Assembly: GCA_002297545.1 (NCBI GenBank)
Contig: DBLZ01000093.1
Span: 1 to 25,121 of the forward strand
Direction of reading: 5' to 3'
DNA: 25,121 nt
From: Prevotellaceae bacterium UBA711
Lineage (GTDB): Bacteria > Bacteroidota > Bacteroidia > Bacteroidales > Bacteroidaceae
Shown: positions 5,930-13,833 of the stretch, piece by piece
Layout: every line of letters begins with the position of its first letter
Numbering within the stretch: position 1 is the stretch's first letter
Program-made: the position numbers and the translations under genes
The notes under the pieces: model-generated
The model's database searches: none
Told to the model about the DNA's origin: nothing
What the model saw: the letters and a program-made list of their open reading frames with translations, nothing else

Positions 5930-8452
5930 TTATAATCCAAGTTCTATCTTCAACTTGGCAATCTGCATGGTCACATCGCGTAGCGAAGCCTCGTGCTGCT
6001 CGATCTGTTGCTCAGTGGCCAGTTGCTTCTCGGTCAACTGATCAATGGTCAAGGTGCCGGTGTCCACTTCCAAAGCGATGATCTCTGCCTGCAATTCCTT
6101 CACCTTCTGCTGTTGCAGGAGGGTGTTGATGCGGTTCTCTCTGATACGTTTGCGCTTGTCGTTCCAATCTATATTGCGTGTAAGCACGTCGTTCAACTCA
6201 CCGTACTGTACAGGTGGATGCGAAGCGTTGTAGGATCGTATCCACAGGTCCACAAGGTTCTTTTGGGCACGCGCCTTCTCGTCCAGCATTTCACCGGCTT
6301 GCCGCACACTACGGTAAGCACCCTCCTGCTCCTTGCGCTGCAAAACCAGATTGTTCAGTCTCTCTATGCAGGCGGCATGCTCCTCCTGCACCTTAAGATA
6401 GGCGTCCAGAGAGTTGTCCAATGCTTCACTCGTGCTTATGCCCGGCAAGAGCGACTGACGCTGTTCGTACAGTTCGCCATACTTCCCCTTACTCAAGCGC
6501 AACTCTTCGCGCATGGTGTCCAAGGCGTATTCGCACTGCTTCTGCATGGAAACCAACATGTCGCACTTGATCATGCTTTCCGAGAGCAAACGATCCGCAT
6601 CGGCGATGTCGACGTTCACTTGCTGCCAGTCGGAGGCCATTTGCTTTATATCCATATACAAGCCTTCTGCATTGCGCTGCCATGAGCGGAACCACTCCGG
6701 CAGGGTTATCTCCTGCTGCAGCAGGTCGTAGTGACGATGGTATTTCTCCTGGGCCAACTTGCGTGACTGAGCCAACTTCTCCTCCTGCGATACCATAATG
6801 CGGCAGCGCGACTTGGCCTCATTCATGCGGATGTCTATATCGGACTTGGTCTCCTCCAACTGTGCTATCTTGCCCGAAAGGATAGTGATTTGCGATGTAT
6901 GATAATTGAACTCGCTAAGTGCTGACTCGGCACTCTGCATGTCTCTCTGTGCATTGTCGAGGAGCTGGCGTATGGTGGCCATGCGGGCATCGCTGTCGGT
7001 ACTGGCAGAGCAATCGGCGAATGTCGGGTCCAATTGTGCAAACACTCTCCACTCCTTCACATCCTGGCTCTGACGAACACGCACTACCTCCATATTCTGC
7101 TGCTCTGCCACCTGCTGGCCGAGGTTGCGCGTGAGTTTGTCGTGCAACAAAGCAAGCTGCTTCTCCTGCCCCTGCAGTTCGCCGGACAAGGACTCGTAGT
7201 CGCTGCGGAAGTCGCTGATAAGCTTGTACTGATCCTGCATCGTGTCGCTATGATATGGGTGGTGAGTGGCACCGCACACAGAGCATGCCGTCCCTTCGAC
7301 CAAATCCGCCCTCAGGCTGATTAGGCTTTGGCTCTTGCTCATGTTCAGCGAGTATTCCTTATCGCTGACCAGACGTTTCAGCGTGGCAACCGTGATGGTG
7401 AGCTCCTGTTCCGACTTCATGTCGTGCTCTATTTCCAGACGCAGCGAATTGATAAGCTGAGCCTTCTCCTCTATGATGGCATAGCCTGTGCTTATACGAC
7501 GCCACAGGCTGTGAGCCGCGCTCAACAGGAGCAGACGGCTCTTTAGCTCCATCACCCTCTCCTGCACCTCATAGCTCTGTATGCCACTGATATTGTCGCG
7601 ATGTATGCGTATCTCGTCCTGAAGGCTCTGTATCTGCTGACATACGTCTTCGTGGCGTGAGATGATGCGCGCCAGTTCCTCGTTGCAGCGTTGCAGTTCC
7701 TCCGCATTGCGCTCATATAGCATGGTCTTGCGGTTGAGATTCTCAGCCAGTTCCTCCAGGCGTTGCAGCATCATCAAGAGCAAGTCAGCACGCTCCAGCA
7801 TGCTCTCGTGGCTCTCCATGGTATGACGCCGTGCATTGAGAGTCTCCAGCCTGCGCTCATACTCCGCGCACATCGTCTGCTGACCGGCCAACATACTCTT
7901 GATGCTGTCCAGACGGTCTGTTTCCGAGGCCAAGAACTGCGTGATGCGCTTCACGCTGTCCTCTATCACCGCACACGCTCCATCATGTCTGCTGCATTCA
8001 TCCACCGTATGGCAGAGGTCGCGATGACGGGCATCGGCGATCTTGGTGACATCGCGACTGTGCATGAGGTTCTTGCGCAGTTCTTCTATCTCGTCTGCGG
8101 TACGGCGCATCTCCTGCTCCAACTCGTTACCATTGCGCCGGTTCTCCTCGGCATCCTGCTCCAGCATCTGCATCCTCAGGAACGGTGCCATCACGCTCTC
8201 GAATGTCTCGAAACGATCCATCTCGTCAGCCTCGTCCGACATGGAAGCGTACTCCTTGTTGAGCACAAAGAGACGTTTGGAGTTAATGCCCAACTCGGTG
8301 TTCAGCTGCTGATGGATGTATAGTTTACTCTGCAGAGAGCGCAAGCGCTTGAGGTTCTCCTCCAGGTTCTGCATGCGTGTCTGCGCCAGCCGCAAGGCAT
8401 CCCTCATACGCTGATGCATGACACTGGCTGCTTCGCTATCGTGTGGATTCAT
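5930..8452 (-). CDS. SbcC/Rad50-like coiled-coil zinc-hook protein lacking ATPase heads
   Basis: The 840-residue product is almost continuous coiled coil, rich in Glu, Gln, Arg and Leu. Near its middle it has a hook motif, CSVCGATHHPYH (Cys at about residues 390 and 393), in the context LVEGTACSVCG that is typical of SbcC zinc hooks. Real SbcC/Rad50 proteins carry Walker A at the N-terminus, and the ABC signature and Walker B at the C-terminus. Here the protein opens with MNPHDSEAASVMHQRMRDAL and ends within coil (IAKLKIELGL), with no P-loop, LSGG-type or DE-box motif. The upstream 194 bp to hisS cannot hold a missing domain. Starts at 8461 and 8452 are both possible; 8452 leaves a plausible leader after the promoter at 8473-8480. 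No sbcD is adjacent. Function unknown: perhaps a structural partner of an SbcCD-type complex. Confidence 0.8.
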   Translation of the reverse strand: MNPHDSEAASVMHQRMRDALRLAQTRMQNLEENLKRLRSLQSKLYIHQQLNTELGINSKRLFVLNKEYASMSDEADEMDRFETFESVMAPFLRMQMLEQDAEENRRNGNELEQEMRRTADEIEELRKNLMHSRDVTKIADARHRDLCHTVDECSRHDGACAVIEDSVKRITQFLASETDRLDSIKSMLAGQQTMCAEYERRLETLNARRHTMESHESMLERADLLLMMLQRLEELAENLNRKTMLYERNAEELQRCNEELARIISRHEDVCQQIQSLQDEIRIHRDNISGIQSYEVQERVMELKSRLLLLSAAHSLWRRISTGYAIIEEKAQLINSLRLEIEHDMKSEQELTITVATLKRLVSDKEYSLNMSKSQSLISLRADLVEGTACSVCGATHHPYHSDTMQDQYKLISDFRSDYESLSGELQGQEKQLALLHDKLTRNLGQQVAEQQNMEVVRVRQSQDVKEWRVFAQLDPTFADCSASTDSDARMATIRQLLDNAQRDMQSAESALSEFNYHTSQITILSGKIAQLEETKSDIDIRMNEAKSRCRIMVSQEEKLAQSRKLAQEKYHRHYDLLQQEITLPEWFRSWQRNAEGLYMDIKQMASDWQQVNVDIADADRLLSESMIKCDMLVSMQKQCEYALDTMREELRLSKGKYGELYEQRQSLLPGISTSEALDNSLDAYLKVQEEHAACIERLNNLVLQRKEQEGAYRSVRQAGEMLDEKARAQKNLVDLWIRSYNASHPPVQYGELNDVLTRNIDWNDKRKRIRENRINTLLQQQKVKELQAEIIALEVDTGTLTIDQLTEKQLATEQQIEQHEASLRDVTMQIAKLKIELGL

Positions 8453-8472
8453 CGGATACATGGTATTTTCCG

Positions 8473-8480
8473 CAAAGATA
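8473..8480 (-). promoter_or_regulatory. Candidate -7 box (TATCTTTG) for the hook-protein gene
   Basis: TATCTTTG on the minus strand fits the Bacteroidetes -7 consensus TAnnTTTG. Transcription would start near 8466, about 14 nt before the chosen ATG at 8452. A TTG upstream (in CCGTTGTGG) could be part of the -33 element, but the match is weak. It would drive the block down to the AlkD-like gene and perhaps purA. Confidence 0.5.
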
Positions 8481-8586
8481 GCAAATATAATCCACAACGG
8501 GGCGACCAAGGAGACATTATTTGGGTCAGTGCCATGCCTTTTTGCGATTATTTATATATAAGGTGTGCCGTTAGGACATTTATCCT

Positions 8587-8594
8587 TACCTTTG
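8587..8594 (+). promoter_or_regulatory. Candidate -7 box (TACCTTTG) for hisS
   Basis: TACCTTTG fits the Bacteroidetes -7 consensus TAnnTTTG and lies in the 194-bp divergent gap. A start near 8601 gives a leader of about 45 nt, A- and C-rich with no Shine-Dalgarno-like purine run, as is common in this phylum. The -33 region is not obvious. No T-box or other leader structure is apparent. Confidence 0.5.
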
Positions 8595-8646
8595 TACAAA
8601 ACAAGTAACCGCCACACAAGCGAATAACCACAACACACAAACAGAC

Positions 8647-10005
8647 ATGAAACCAAGCATACCTAAGGGTACACGCGACTTTGGCCCCATGGAAATGGCT
8701 CGCCGCAACTACATCTTCGACACCATACGTTCCGTCTACGCGCTATATGGCTTCCAGCAGATAGAAACCCCCGCCATGGAGAACCTGTCCACGCTGATGG
8801 GCAAATATGGAGAGGAAGGCGACAAACTGCTGTTCAAGCTCCTCAACAGCGGAGACTTCCGCTCTCCCGTCACAGCAGAAGATTGGACTGGCAACACGCT
8901 GGGAAAACTGACCTCACAGTTGTCCGAGAAAGGGTTGCGCTACGACCTGACAGTGCCCTTCGCACGCTACGTGGTGCAGCATCGCGAGGAGTTGCAGATG
9001 CCATTCCGACGCTATCAGATACAGCCCGTGTGGCGTGCCGATCGTCCCCAGAAGGGACGTTACCGCGAGTTCTACCAGTGCGATGCCGATGTTGTGGGCA
9101 GTGACTCACTGCTTAACGAGGTGGAGCTGATGCAGATCGTGGACACGGTGTTCACACGCTTCGGCATACGTGTGTGCATGAAGATAAACAACCGCAAGAT
9201 CCTCTCCGGCATAGCCGACATCATAGGCCAGGCCGACAAGATAGTGGACATCACGGTGGCCATTGACAAACTGGACAAGATAGGTCTGGACAAGGTCAAC
9301 GAGGAACTTCTGTCCGTTGGCATTCCTCAAGAGGGTGTGGACAAGTTGCAGCCCATCATACAGCTGAGCGGCAGCAACGAAGAGAAGTTGGAAACCATGC
9401 GTCAGGTACTGGCCCAAAGCGAGACAGGACTGAAGGGCGTGGAGGAGGTTGCCTTCGTTTTGTCGACCCTGCAGACACAGTGCCGGTTGCACAATCCCAT
9501 AGAGCTGGATCTCACCTTGGCACGTGGCCTCAACTACTACACCGGTTGCATCTTCGAGGTGAAGGCGCAGGACGTGCAGATAGGCAGCATAACCGGTGGC
9601 GGCCGCTACGACAACCTTACCGGCATATTCGGCTTGCCGGGGCTTAGCGGCGTTGGCATCAGTTTCGGCGCAGACCGCATATACGACGTACTGAACCAAC
9701 TGGACCTCTACCCCGAGCAGGTGCGCACGGCAACGCAACTGCTGTTTGTCAACTTCGGCGAGGCCGAGGTGGCTTACTCACTGCCCATAGTGTCCGCAGC
9801 CCGTCAGCACGGCATCCGTACCGAGATATATCCCGACAACGCCAAGATGAAGAAGCAGATGCAGTATGCCAACGCCAAGCAGATCCCATACGTGGCCATA
9901 GTTGGTGACACCGAGATGGCAGAGAACAAGGTGACGCTGAAGAACATGCTCACCGGTGAGCAGTCCCTGCTCACCCCCGAGGCGCTGATTGAGTCCATCA
10001 TCTAA
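8647..10005 (+). CDS. hisS: Histidyl-tRNA synthetase
   Basis: A class II aminoacyl-tRNA synthetase that charges tRNA-His in the cytoplasm, 452 residues. The N-terminus PKGTRDFGPMEMARR is the usual HisRS opening. Class II motif 2 lies at about 120-148 (FRRYQIQPVWRADRP, then GRYREFYQCDAD). The histidine-binding loop LARGLNYYTG is at 291-300, GSITGGGRYDNL follows, and motif 3 (GVGISFGADRIYDVL) is at about 335-349. The C-terminal hundred residues form the anticodon-binding domain. An insertion around residues 77-96 (TAEDWTGNTLGKLTSQLSEK) lengthens the catalytic domain compared with short bacterial enzymes. The gene diverges from the hook-protein gene and is followed 11 bp after its stop by a very strong hairpin. 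Confidence 0.97.
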   Translation: MKPSIPKGTRDFGPMEMARRNYIFDTIRSVYALYGFQQIETPAMENLSTLMGKYGEEGDKLLFKLLNSGDFRSPVTAEDWTGNTLGKLTSQLSEKGLRYDLTVPFARYVVQHREELQMPFRRYQIQPVWRADRPQKGRYREFYQCDADVVGSDSLLNEVELMQIVDTVFTRFGIRVCMKINNRKILSGIADIIGQADKIVDITVAIDKLDKIGLDKVNEELLSVGIPQEGVDKLQPIIQLSGSNEEKLETMRQVLAQSETGLKGVEEVAFVLSTLQTQCRLHNPIELDLTLARGLNYYTGCIFEVKAQDVQIGSITGGGRYDNLTGIFGLPGLSGVGISFGADRIYDVLNQLDLYPEQVRTATQLLFVNFGEAEVAYSLPIVSAARQHGIRTEIYPDNAKMKKQMQYANAKQIPYVAIVGDTEMAENKVTLKNMLTGEQSLLTPEALIESII

Positions 10006-10016
10006 ATGTACATACG

Positions 10017-10070
10017 CACAATACGGGCACGGCCGTCTCCACCAAGGAAGACGGCCGTGCCCGTATTGTG
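10017..10070. terminator. Perfect 22-bp-stem hairpin between convergent hisS and the helicase gene
   Basis: The arms at 10017-10038 and 10049-10070 are exact reverse complements over 22 bp, around the 10-nt loop CCACCAAGGA. The stem centre is very GC-rich (CACGGCCGTC). No T-run follows on either strand. It starts 11 bp after the hisS stop and is symmetric, so it most likely ends both converging transcripts. The length and perfection exceed an ordinary intrinsic terminator. Confidence 0.75.
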
Positions 10071-10098
10071 TAGCCCCCGTCGTCACGGGGAGTGCGCC

Positions 10099-10188
10099 GC
10101 ATATTCGGGTTTATGAGCCAGCGACATCGGGTTTATGCAAACGTAACATCGGGTTCATGAAAACGCATATTCGGGTTTATGAAGCGCC
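10099..10188 (+). repeat. 22-bp-period array B (CGGGTTTATG core), four units
   Basis: CGGGTTTATG occurs at 10106-10115, 10128-10137 and 10172-10181, with CGGGTTCATG at 10150-10159, so all spacings are exactly 22 bp. The 12 bases between cores vary, although CATATT precedes the first and fourth cores and ACAT the second and third. It resembles arrays A and C but has an extra G and a trailing G, so it forms a subfamily. The first core lies 100 nt after the hisS stop, beyond the hairpin. The function is unknown. Confidence 0.87.
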
Positions 10189-10232
10189 ATGACGGCGGGA
10201 ACAGAGCCACACTCCGCCGGCAGCGACACCAC

Positions 10233-10266
10233 CATCCACACGGCGTCCCCCACCCCATCCACACGG
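10233..10266 (+). repeat. Two direct copies of CATCCACACGG, 23 bp apart
   Basis: CATCCACACGG occurs at 10233-10243 and 10256-10266. The first copy continues CGTCC, as does a copy of CATCCATGTGG after uvrB. The second copy contains the small inverted repeat TCCAC-ACG-GTGGA. It lies 32 bp from the stop codon of the helicase gene. This motif and the 22-bp array occur together in both convergent gaps. Confidence 0.55.
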
Positions 10267-10298
10267 TGGACAAACTGACTTGCGCAGAGCTACTACAC

Positions 10299-12602
10299 TC
10301 AATCCCCCACTATCCTGAAGCGGGCAAAACGCAGGAGCAACTGCTTGGAGCCCACGTTCTCAAAAGAGACCGTGGCCTTGGTATCTATGCCCTTGCCCTC
10401 AATGGCCGTGATCACCCCGTTGCCGAAACGGTCGTGCTGTATGCGCGTGCCCACAGATATGTCAGGCATGTGTGCAGAGGCCGAGGACGTGGCCGGCGGC
10501 GGTGTGGCCTTGCTGACGCGGACGAAACGTCCCATGTCGGCAACCCGGGGAGTGACAGGTGCCGGAGCAGGCATTGCCGGGCGCTGCGGCACCTCGGCGC
10601 GTGCCAAGGGGACACCACCTCCGGTCAAGGCCCCTCCCATGCCACGTACATGCAGATAGCGCGGATCTATTTCCTTCAGAAAGCGTGACGGGCGGGAAAT
10701 GTCCACCTTGCCATAACGGAAACGGCTGCGGGCAGTTGTAATAATGAGATATTCCTCGGCACGTGTCATGGCGACATAGAACAGACGGCGCTCCTCCTCG
10801 AGACCACGCAAACTGTCGGCACACATCTGCGAGGGAAACAAATCCTCCTCCATGCCCACCACGAAAACTACCCTAAACTCCAGCCCCTTGGCCGAATGGA
10901 CCGTCATGAGTGCAATGCGGTCCTCGCTGAGCGAGTCGTTCTCTTCTGCATCGCTCAGCAGTGAGACCTCCTGCAGATAGTCCGTCAGCAATGCGCTCTC
11001 GCCCTGTTCCTTGCGTTCCTGCACAAATGTCGCCATACCATCCAAAAGCTCCTGCAGGTTTTCGCGCCGTGCCTGATCCTCAGGTTCCAGGCCACGATTG
11101 ACCTCGGCCTGCAGGCCGCTGCTGCGCACAATGTCCAGCACCAGAGCATGGGCATCGTCAGTGGTGTGGCGCTCGTGGAACGTGTTGATCATCTGCACAA
11201 AGGACGATAACTTGTTGCGCGTGGCGGCACTGACATCCAACAGATGCGTGGAGCACAGAATGTCCCATGGCGTGCATTCGTGCTGCAGGGCGGCACGGTT
11301 TACCTTGTCAATAGTCGTCTGGCCTATGCCACGCGCCGGATAGTTGATGATACGGTGCATGGCCTCCTCGTCCCTGGGATTGACCACCAGACGGAGATAG
11401 GCTATGACGTCCTTTATCTCCTTGCGCTGATAGAACGACGTGGTGCCATATACACGGTAAGGGATGGAGGACTTGCGCAACGCCTCCTCAAAGGCACGGC
11501 TCTGTGCATTGGTGCGATAGAGCACTGCCATCTGACTATACGCTATCTGCTCGTTGGCCCGAAATTCCCGCACACACCTGGCCACGGCATTTGCCTCGTC
11601 TATGTCGCTGTAGGTTTGCAGCACGCTTATGGGCTCGCCCTTTGCTTTCTGTGAGTACGCCTCCTTGTGTATCTGCTCGCTATTGTGTTCTATGAGAGAA
11701 TTGGCGGCCAGGACGATAGTCTGCGTGGAACGGTAGTTCTCCTCCAACTTGAAGAGGCGGCTACCCGTGTATCGCTCCTGAAAGCGGAGAATATTGTCTA
11801 TGTTGGCCCCCCGGAACGAGTATATGCTTTGAGCGTCGTCGCCCACCACGCACACGCGCTGACGATGCTGTGTCAGCAACCACACGATCTGATGCTGGGC
11901 GTAGTTCGTATCCTGATACTCGTCCACGAGGACGTACAGAAAACGCTCCTCCCATTTGCGTGCCACCTCGGGATGACGGTCAAAGAGCAACCACGTGTAA
12001 AGCAGCAGGTCGTCAAAGTCCATGACATTGGACTGGCGGCAACGCATCCAATAGCGCCGATATATCTGACCTATGGCCGGCATACGTGCCTGGCTGTCGG
12101 CCTCGATGTTGCGTCGGTCGGCCATATAGGCGTCGGGAAGTATCAGGCGGTTCTTGGCCATGCTGATGCGCGAGGCCACGCTGCCGGGCCTATAGGTCTT
12201 GTCGTCCAGTTGCATGTCCTTGATGATATTCTTCACCAGGCTCTTGCTGTCCGAGGCATCATAGATGGTGAAGTCACGCCCGAAGCCCAGAAGGTCGCAC
12301 TCCTGCCGCAATATGCGTGAGAAAATGCTGTGAAACGTACCCATCCACAGCCCCGAAGCAGTACGTTCGTCCACCATACGCCCTATGCGCTGGCGCATCT
12401 CCTTGGCAGCCTTGTTGGTGAAGGTCAGGGCCAATATGTTCCACGGTTGCATGCCACAATGCAGAAGATAGGCAATCTTATAGGTCAGCACACGAGTCTT
12501 GCCCGAACCGGCACCGGCTATTACCAGTGAGGGAGCATCATTGCACAAGACCGCGTCCAACTGACTATGGTTCAGCTCTTGGGATAAGTTATCTATGTTC
12601 AT
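10299..12602 (-). CDS. UvrD/PcrA-type superfamily 1 3'-5' DNA helicase
   Basis: An ATP-dependent helicase acting in repair and in clearing proteins from DNA, 767 residues. It has a Q-motif region (LNHSQLDAVL), Walker A AGAGSGKT at about 29-36, motif Ia LALTFTNKAAKEMRQR, GTFHSIFSRILR, and Walker B LVDEYQD at about 225-231. Motif III GDDAQSIYSFRGA and motif IV (KLEENYRSTQTIV) follow, then motif V (TVHSAKGLEF) and motif VI (LFYVAMTRAEEYL). The last 55 residues (VGTRIQHDRFGNGVITAIEG... to FARFRIVGD) form the PcrA-type C-terminal Tudor-like domain used for RNA polymerase contact. All catalytic motifs are intact. A Pro/Ala-rich linker joins that tail to the core. It is the last gene of the minus-strand run starting at 18213, 24 bp after the small membrane protein. 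Confidence 0.95.
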   Translation of the reverse strand: MNIDNLSQELNHSQLDAVLCNDAPSLVIAGAGSGKTRVLTYKIAYLLHCGMQPWNILALTFTNKAAKEMRQRIGRMVDERTASGLWMGTFHSIFSRILRQECDLLGFGRDFTIYDASDSKSLVKNIIKDMQLDDKTYRPGSVASRISMAKNRLILPDAYMADRRNIEADSQARMPAIGQIYRRYWMRCRQSNVMDFDDLLLYTWLLFDRHPEVARKWEERFLYVLVDEYQDTNYAQHQIVWLLTQHRQRVCVVGDDAQSIYSFRGANIDNILRFQERYTGSRLFKLEENYRSTQTIVLAANSLIEHNSEQIHKEAYSQKAKGEPISVLQTYSDIDEANAVARCVREFRANEQIAYSQMAVLYRTNAQSRAFEEALRKSSIPYRVYGTTSFYQRKEIKDVIAYLRLVVNPRDEEAMHRIINYPARGIGQTTIDKVNRAALQHECTPWDILCSTHLLDVSAATRNKLSSFVQMINTFHERHTTDDAHALVLDIVRSSGLQAEVNRGLEPEDQARRENLQELLDGMATFVQERKEQGESALLTDYLQEVSLLSDAEENDSLSEDRIALMTVHSAKGLEFRVVFVVGMEEDLFPSQMCADSLRGLEEERRLFYVAMTRAEEYLIITTARSRFRYGKVDISRPSRFLKEIDPRYLHVRGMGGALTGGGVPLARAEVPQRPAMPAPAPVTPRVADMGRFVRVSKATPPPATSSASAHMPDISVGTRIQHDRFGNGVITAIEGKGIDTKATVSFENVGSKQLLLRFARFRIVGD

Positions 12603-12626
12603 CGTGTGTACTTGTAGGAAAGAGCA

Positions 12627-13064
12627 TCAAAGACTGTTGACAAAGAAGGATACCACCATGGCCAGCAGTATGGCCCATGGCCAGCGCGATATGCCGTAGG
12701 TGACAAGATCCAAAGCATCGCGTACCGAGTGCACAGTGCCAGAGACCAGACCAAAGACGAAGGAAATAAGGATGCATTCTATACACAGACTTTGAAAAAG
12801 ACCATTGCTCCAGGGCGAAGGGAAGACACTACCTGTGACGCCCAGCAAAGGACTGCCAGGCAGCAAGGCAGCCGCAAGCAACATGGCATTGGCGATGATC
12901 GCTACGACGATGGCCGCAATAATGCCGTCCGGATCTCTCACGATCAGTATCTTGCTGCGCAACACGCTGCCAATGGCGGCAAGCAGCAGAATGGTGTAGA
13001 CCAACAGTTCCGATGCCGCGCATTCCGTGCCATGGAGCCACAGATATCTCAACAATTCATCCAT
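12627..13064 (-). CDS. Uncharacterised four-helix membrane protein
   Basis: I do not recognise this 145-residue protein. It has four hydrophobic helices, at about residues 18-35, 48-68, 92-112 and 124-144, and no signal peptide or catalytic motif. The first loop is charged (RSKILIVRDPDG), the middle one is Gly/Ser/Pro-rich, and the C-terminus ends inside a membrane helix (MVVSFFVNSL). It lies 46 bp downstream of the response regulator and 24 bp upstream of the helicase on the same strand, so it is probably co-transcribed. Position alone would allow a role as an accessory of the kinase and response regulator. The ATG at 13064 is the natural start. Confidence 0.7.
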   Translation of the reverse strand: MDELLRYLWLHGTECAASELLVYTILLLAAIGSVLRSKILIVRDPDGIIAAIVVAIIANAMLLAAALLPGSPLLGVTGSVFPSPWSNGLFQSLCIECILISFVFGLVSGTVHSVRDALDLVTYGISRWPWAILLAMVVSFFVNSL

Positions 13065-13110
13065 CGTTATACTCTTCCCTTACATCCTTGCCACCGATCC
13101 CAGTGGCACA

Positions 13111-13833
13111 CTATTCCTCATCGGGCTTCAGGTTATCCAAATCTATGATGTGCAACTGCAGTGCCTTTGTCACCAGACGTGTGGCATTGACACCTACACG
13201 CTCGTTGCCAGTGAACAGTCGATTGATCAGATCGGTCTGCCTCTTCTCCAGACTCTTGGCGCCAAAGGGCATGCCCTTGAGGTTGGCTATCATATCTTTC
13301 GTATAGCCCAAGGCTAAATGGCGCAGGTATCGCTCATCGTATTCATCAATATCGTAGTCTATCAGGGCATCGCTCTGCTGTACCTCGCTCAACACGCTCT
13401 TGCGATACCGGGAGAGTATCTTCTCCAGTATAGGCTCATTGAACACCAGACGACGACCGTGCATTACCAACAGCACGTCGTCACGCTGCAGCAGATTGCC
13501 GGTCTTTAGAATAATGCCGTCGGCACCGGCCGAGAGCGCCTCAATCCACAGGCGCTCGTTCAGTATCTCTCCGGTGAAAATGAGTATGCGCAGGGTGCTG
13601 TATCTGTCGCGGAGCTGACGACAGATGTCCACACCAACGGTGGTGCTGCCCCCCAAGCCAAGGTCCAAAAGGACCATGTCGGGAACACCCTGACGCATCA
13701 GCTTCCAAAGTTCGGCCTCGTTTTGTGCCGTACCTATTATCGTAGCCTCGGGAATCTCGCTTCTGAAGATGTGCTCGGTGCCCTTTAGCTCCAACTGAAC
13801 GTCCTCAACGATGATAACCTTGAATTCTTCCAT
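13111..13833 (-). CDS. Response regulator: receiver domain plus NarL-like HTH
   Basis: The 240-residue protein begins with a receiver domain: acidic pair Glu10-Asp11 (IIVEDVQLEL), phospho-acceptor Asp57 (MVLLDLGLGG), Thr87 (ILIFTGE) and Lys110 (GIILKTG). All four receiver positions are present, so it should be phosphorylatable. The C-terminal part resembles a LuxR/NarL HTH read loosely: HLALGYTKDMIANLKG, then KSLEKRQTDLINRLF, then ATRLVTKALQLHIIDL. It departs from consensus in the recognition helix and has a longer turn. The start lies inside the end of the kinase gene, with 49 bp shared in another frame, which implies coupled translation and makes the kinase the likely partner. It should be a cytoplasmic transcription factor with unknown targets. 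Confidence 0.88.
   Translation of the reverse strand: MEEFKVIIVEDVQLELKGTEHIFRSEIPEATIIGTAQNEAELWKLMRQGVPDMVLLDLGLGGSTTVGVDICRQLRDRYSTLRILIFTGEILNERLWIEALSAGADGIILKTGNLLQRDDVLLVMHGRRLVFNEPILEKILSRYRKSVLSEVQQSDALIDYDIDEYDERYLRHLALGYTKDMIANLKGMPFGAKSLEKRQTDLINRLFTGNERVGVNATRLVTKALQLHIIDLDNLKPDEE

Noticed and set aside
5875..5940. Upstream extension of the AraC-type gene
   Set aside because: The extended frame starts at a TTG overlapping the end of the hook-protein gene. The ATG at 5874 starts the conserved part.
8453..8646. Missing N-terminal ATPase domain of the hook protein due to a frameshift or truncation
   Set aside because: The region is a 194-bp divergent promoter gap with -7 boxes on both strands and no P-loop coding in any frame.
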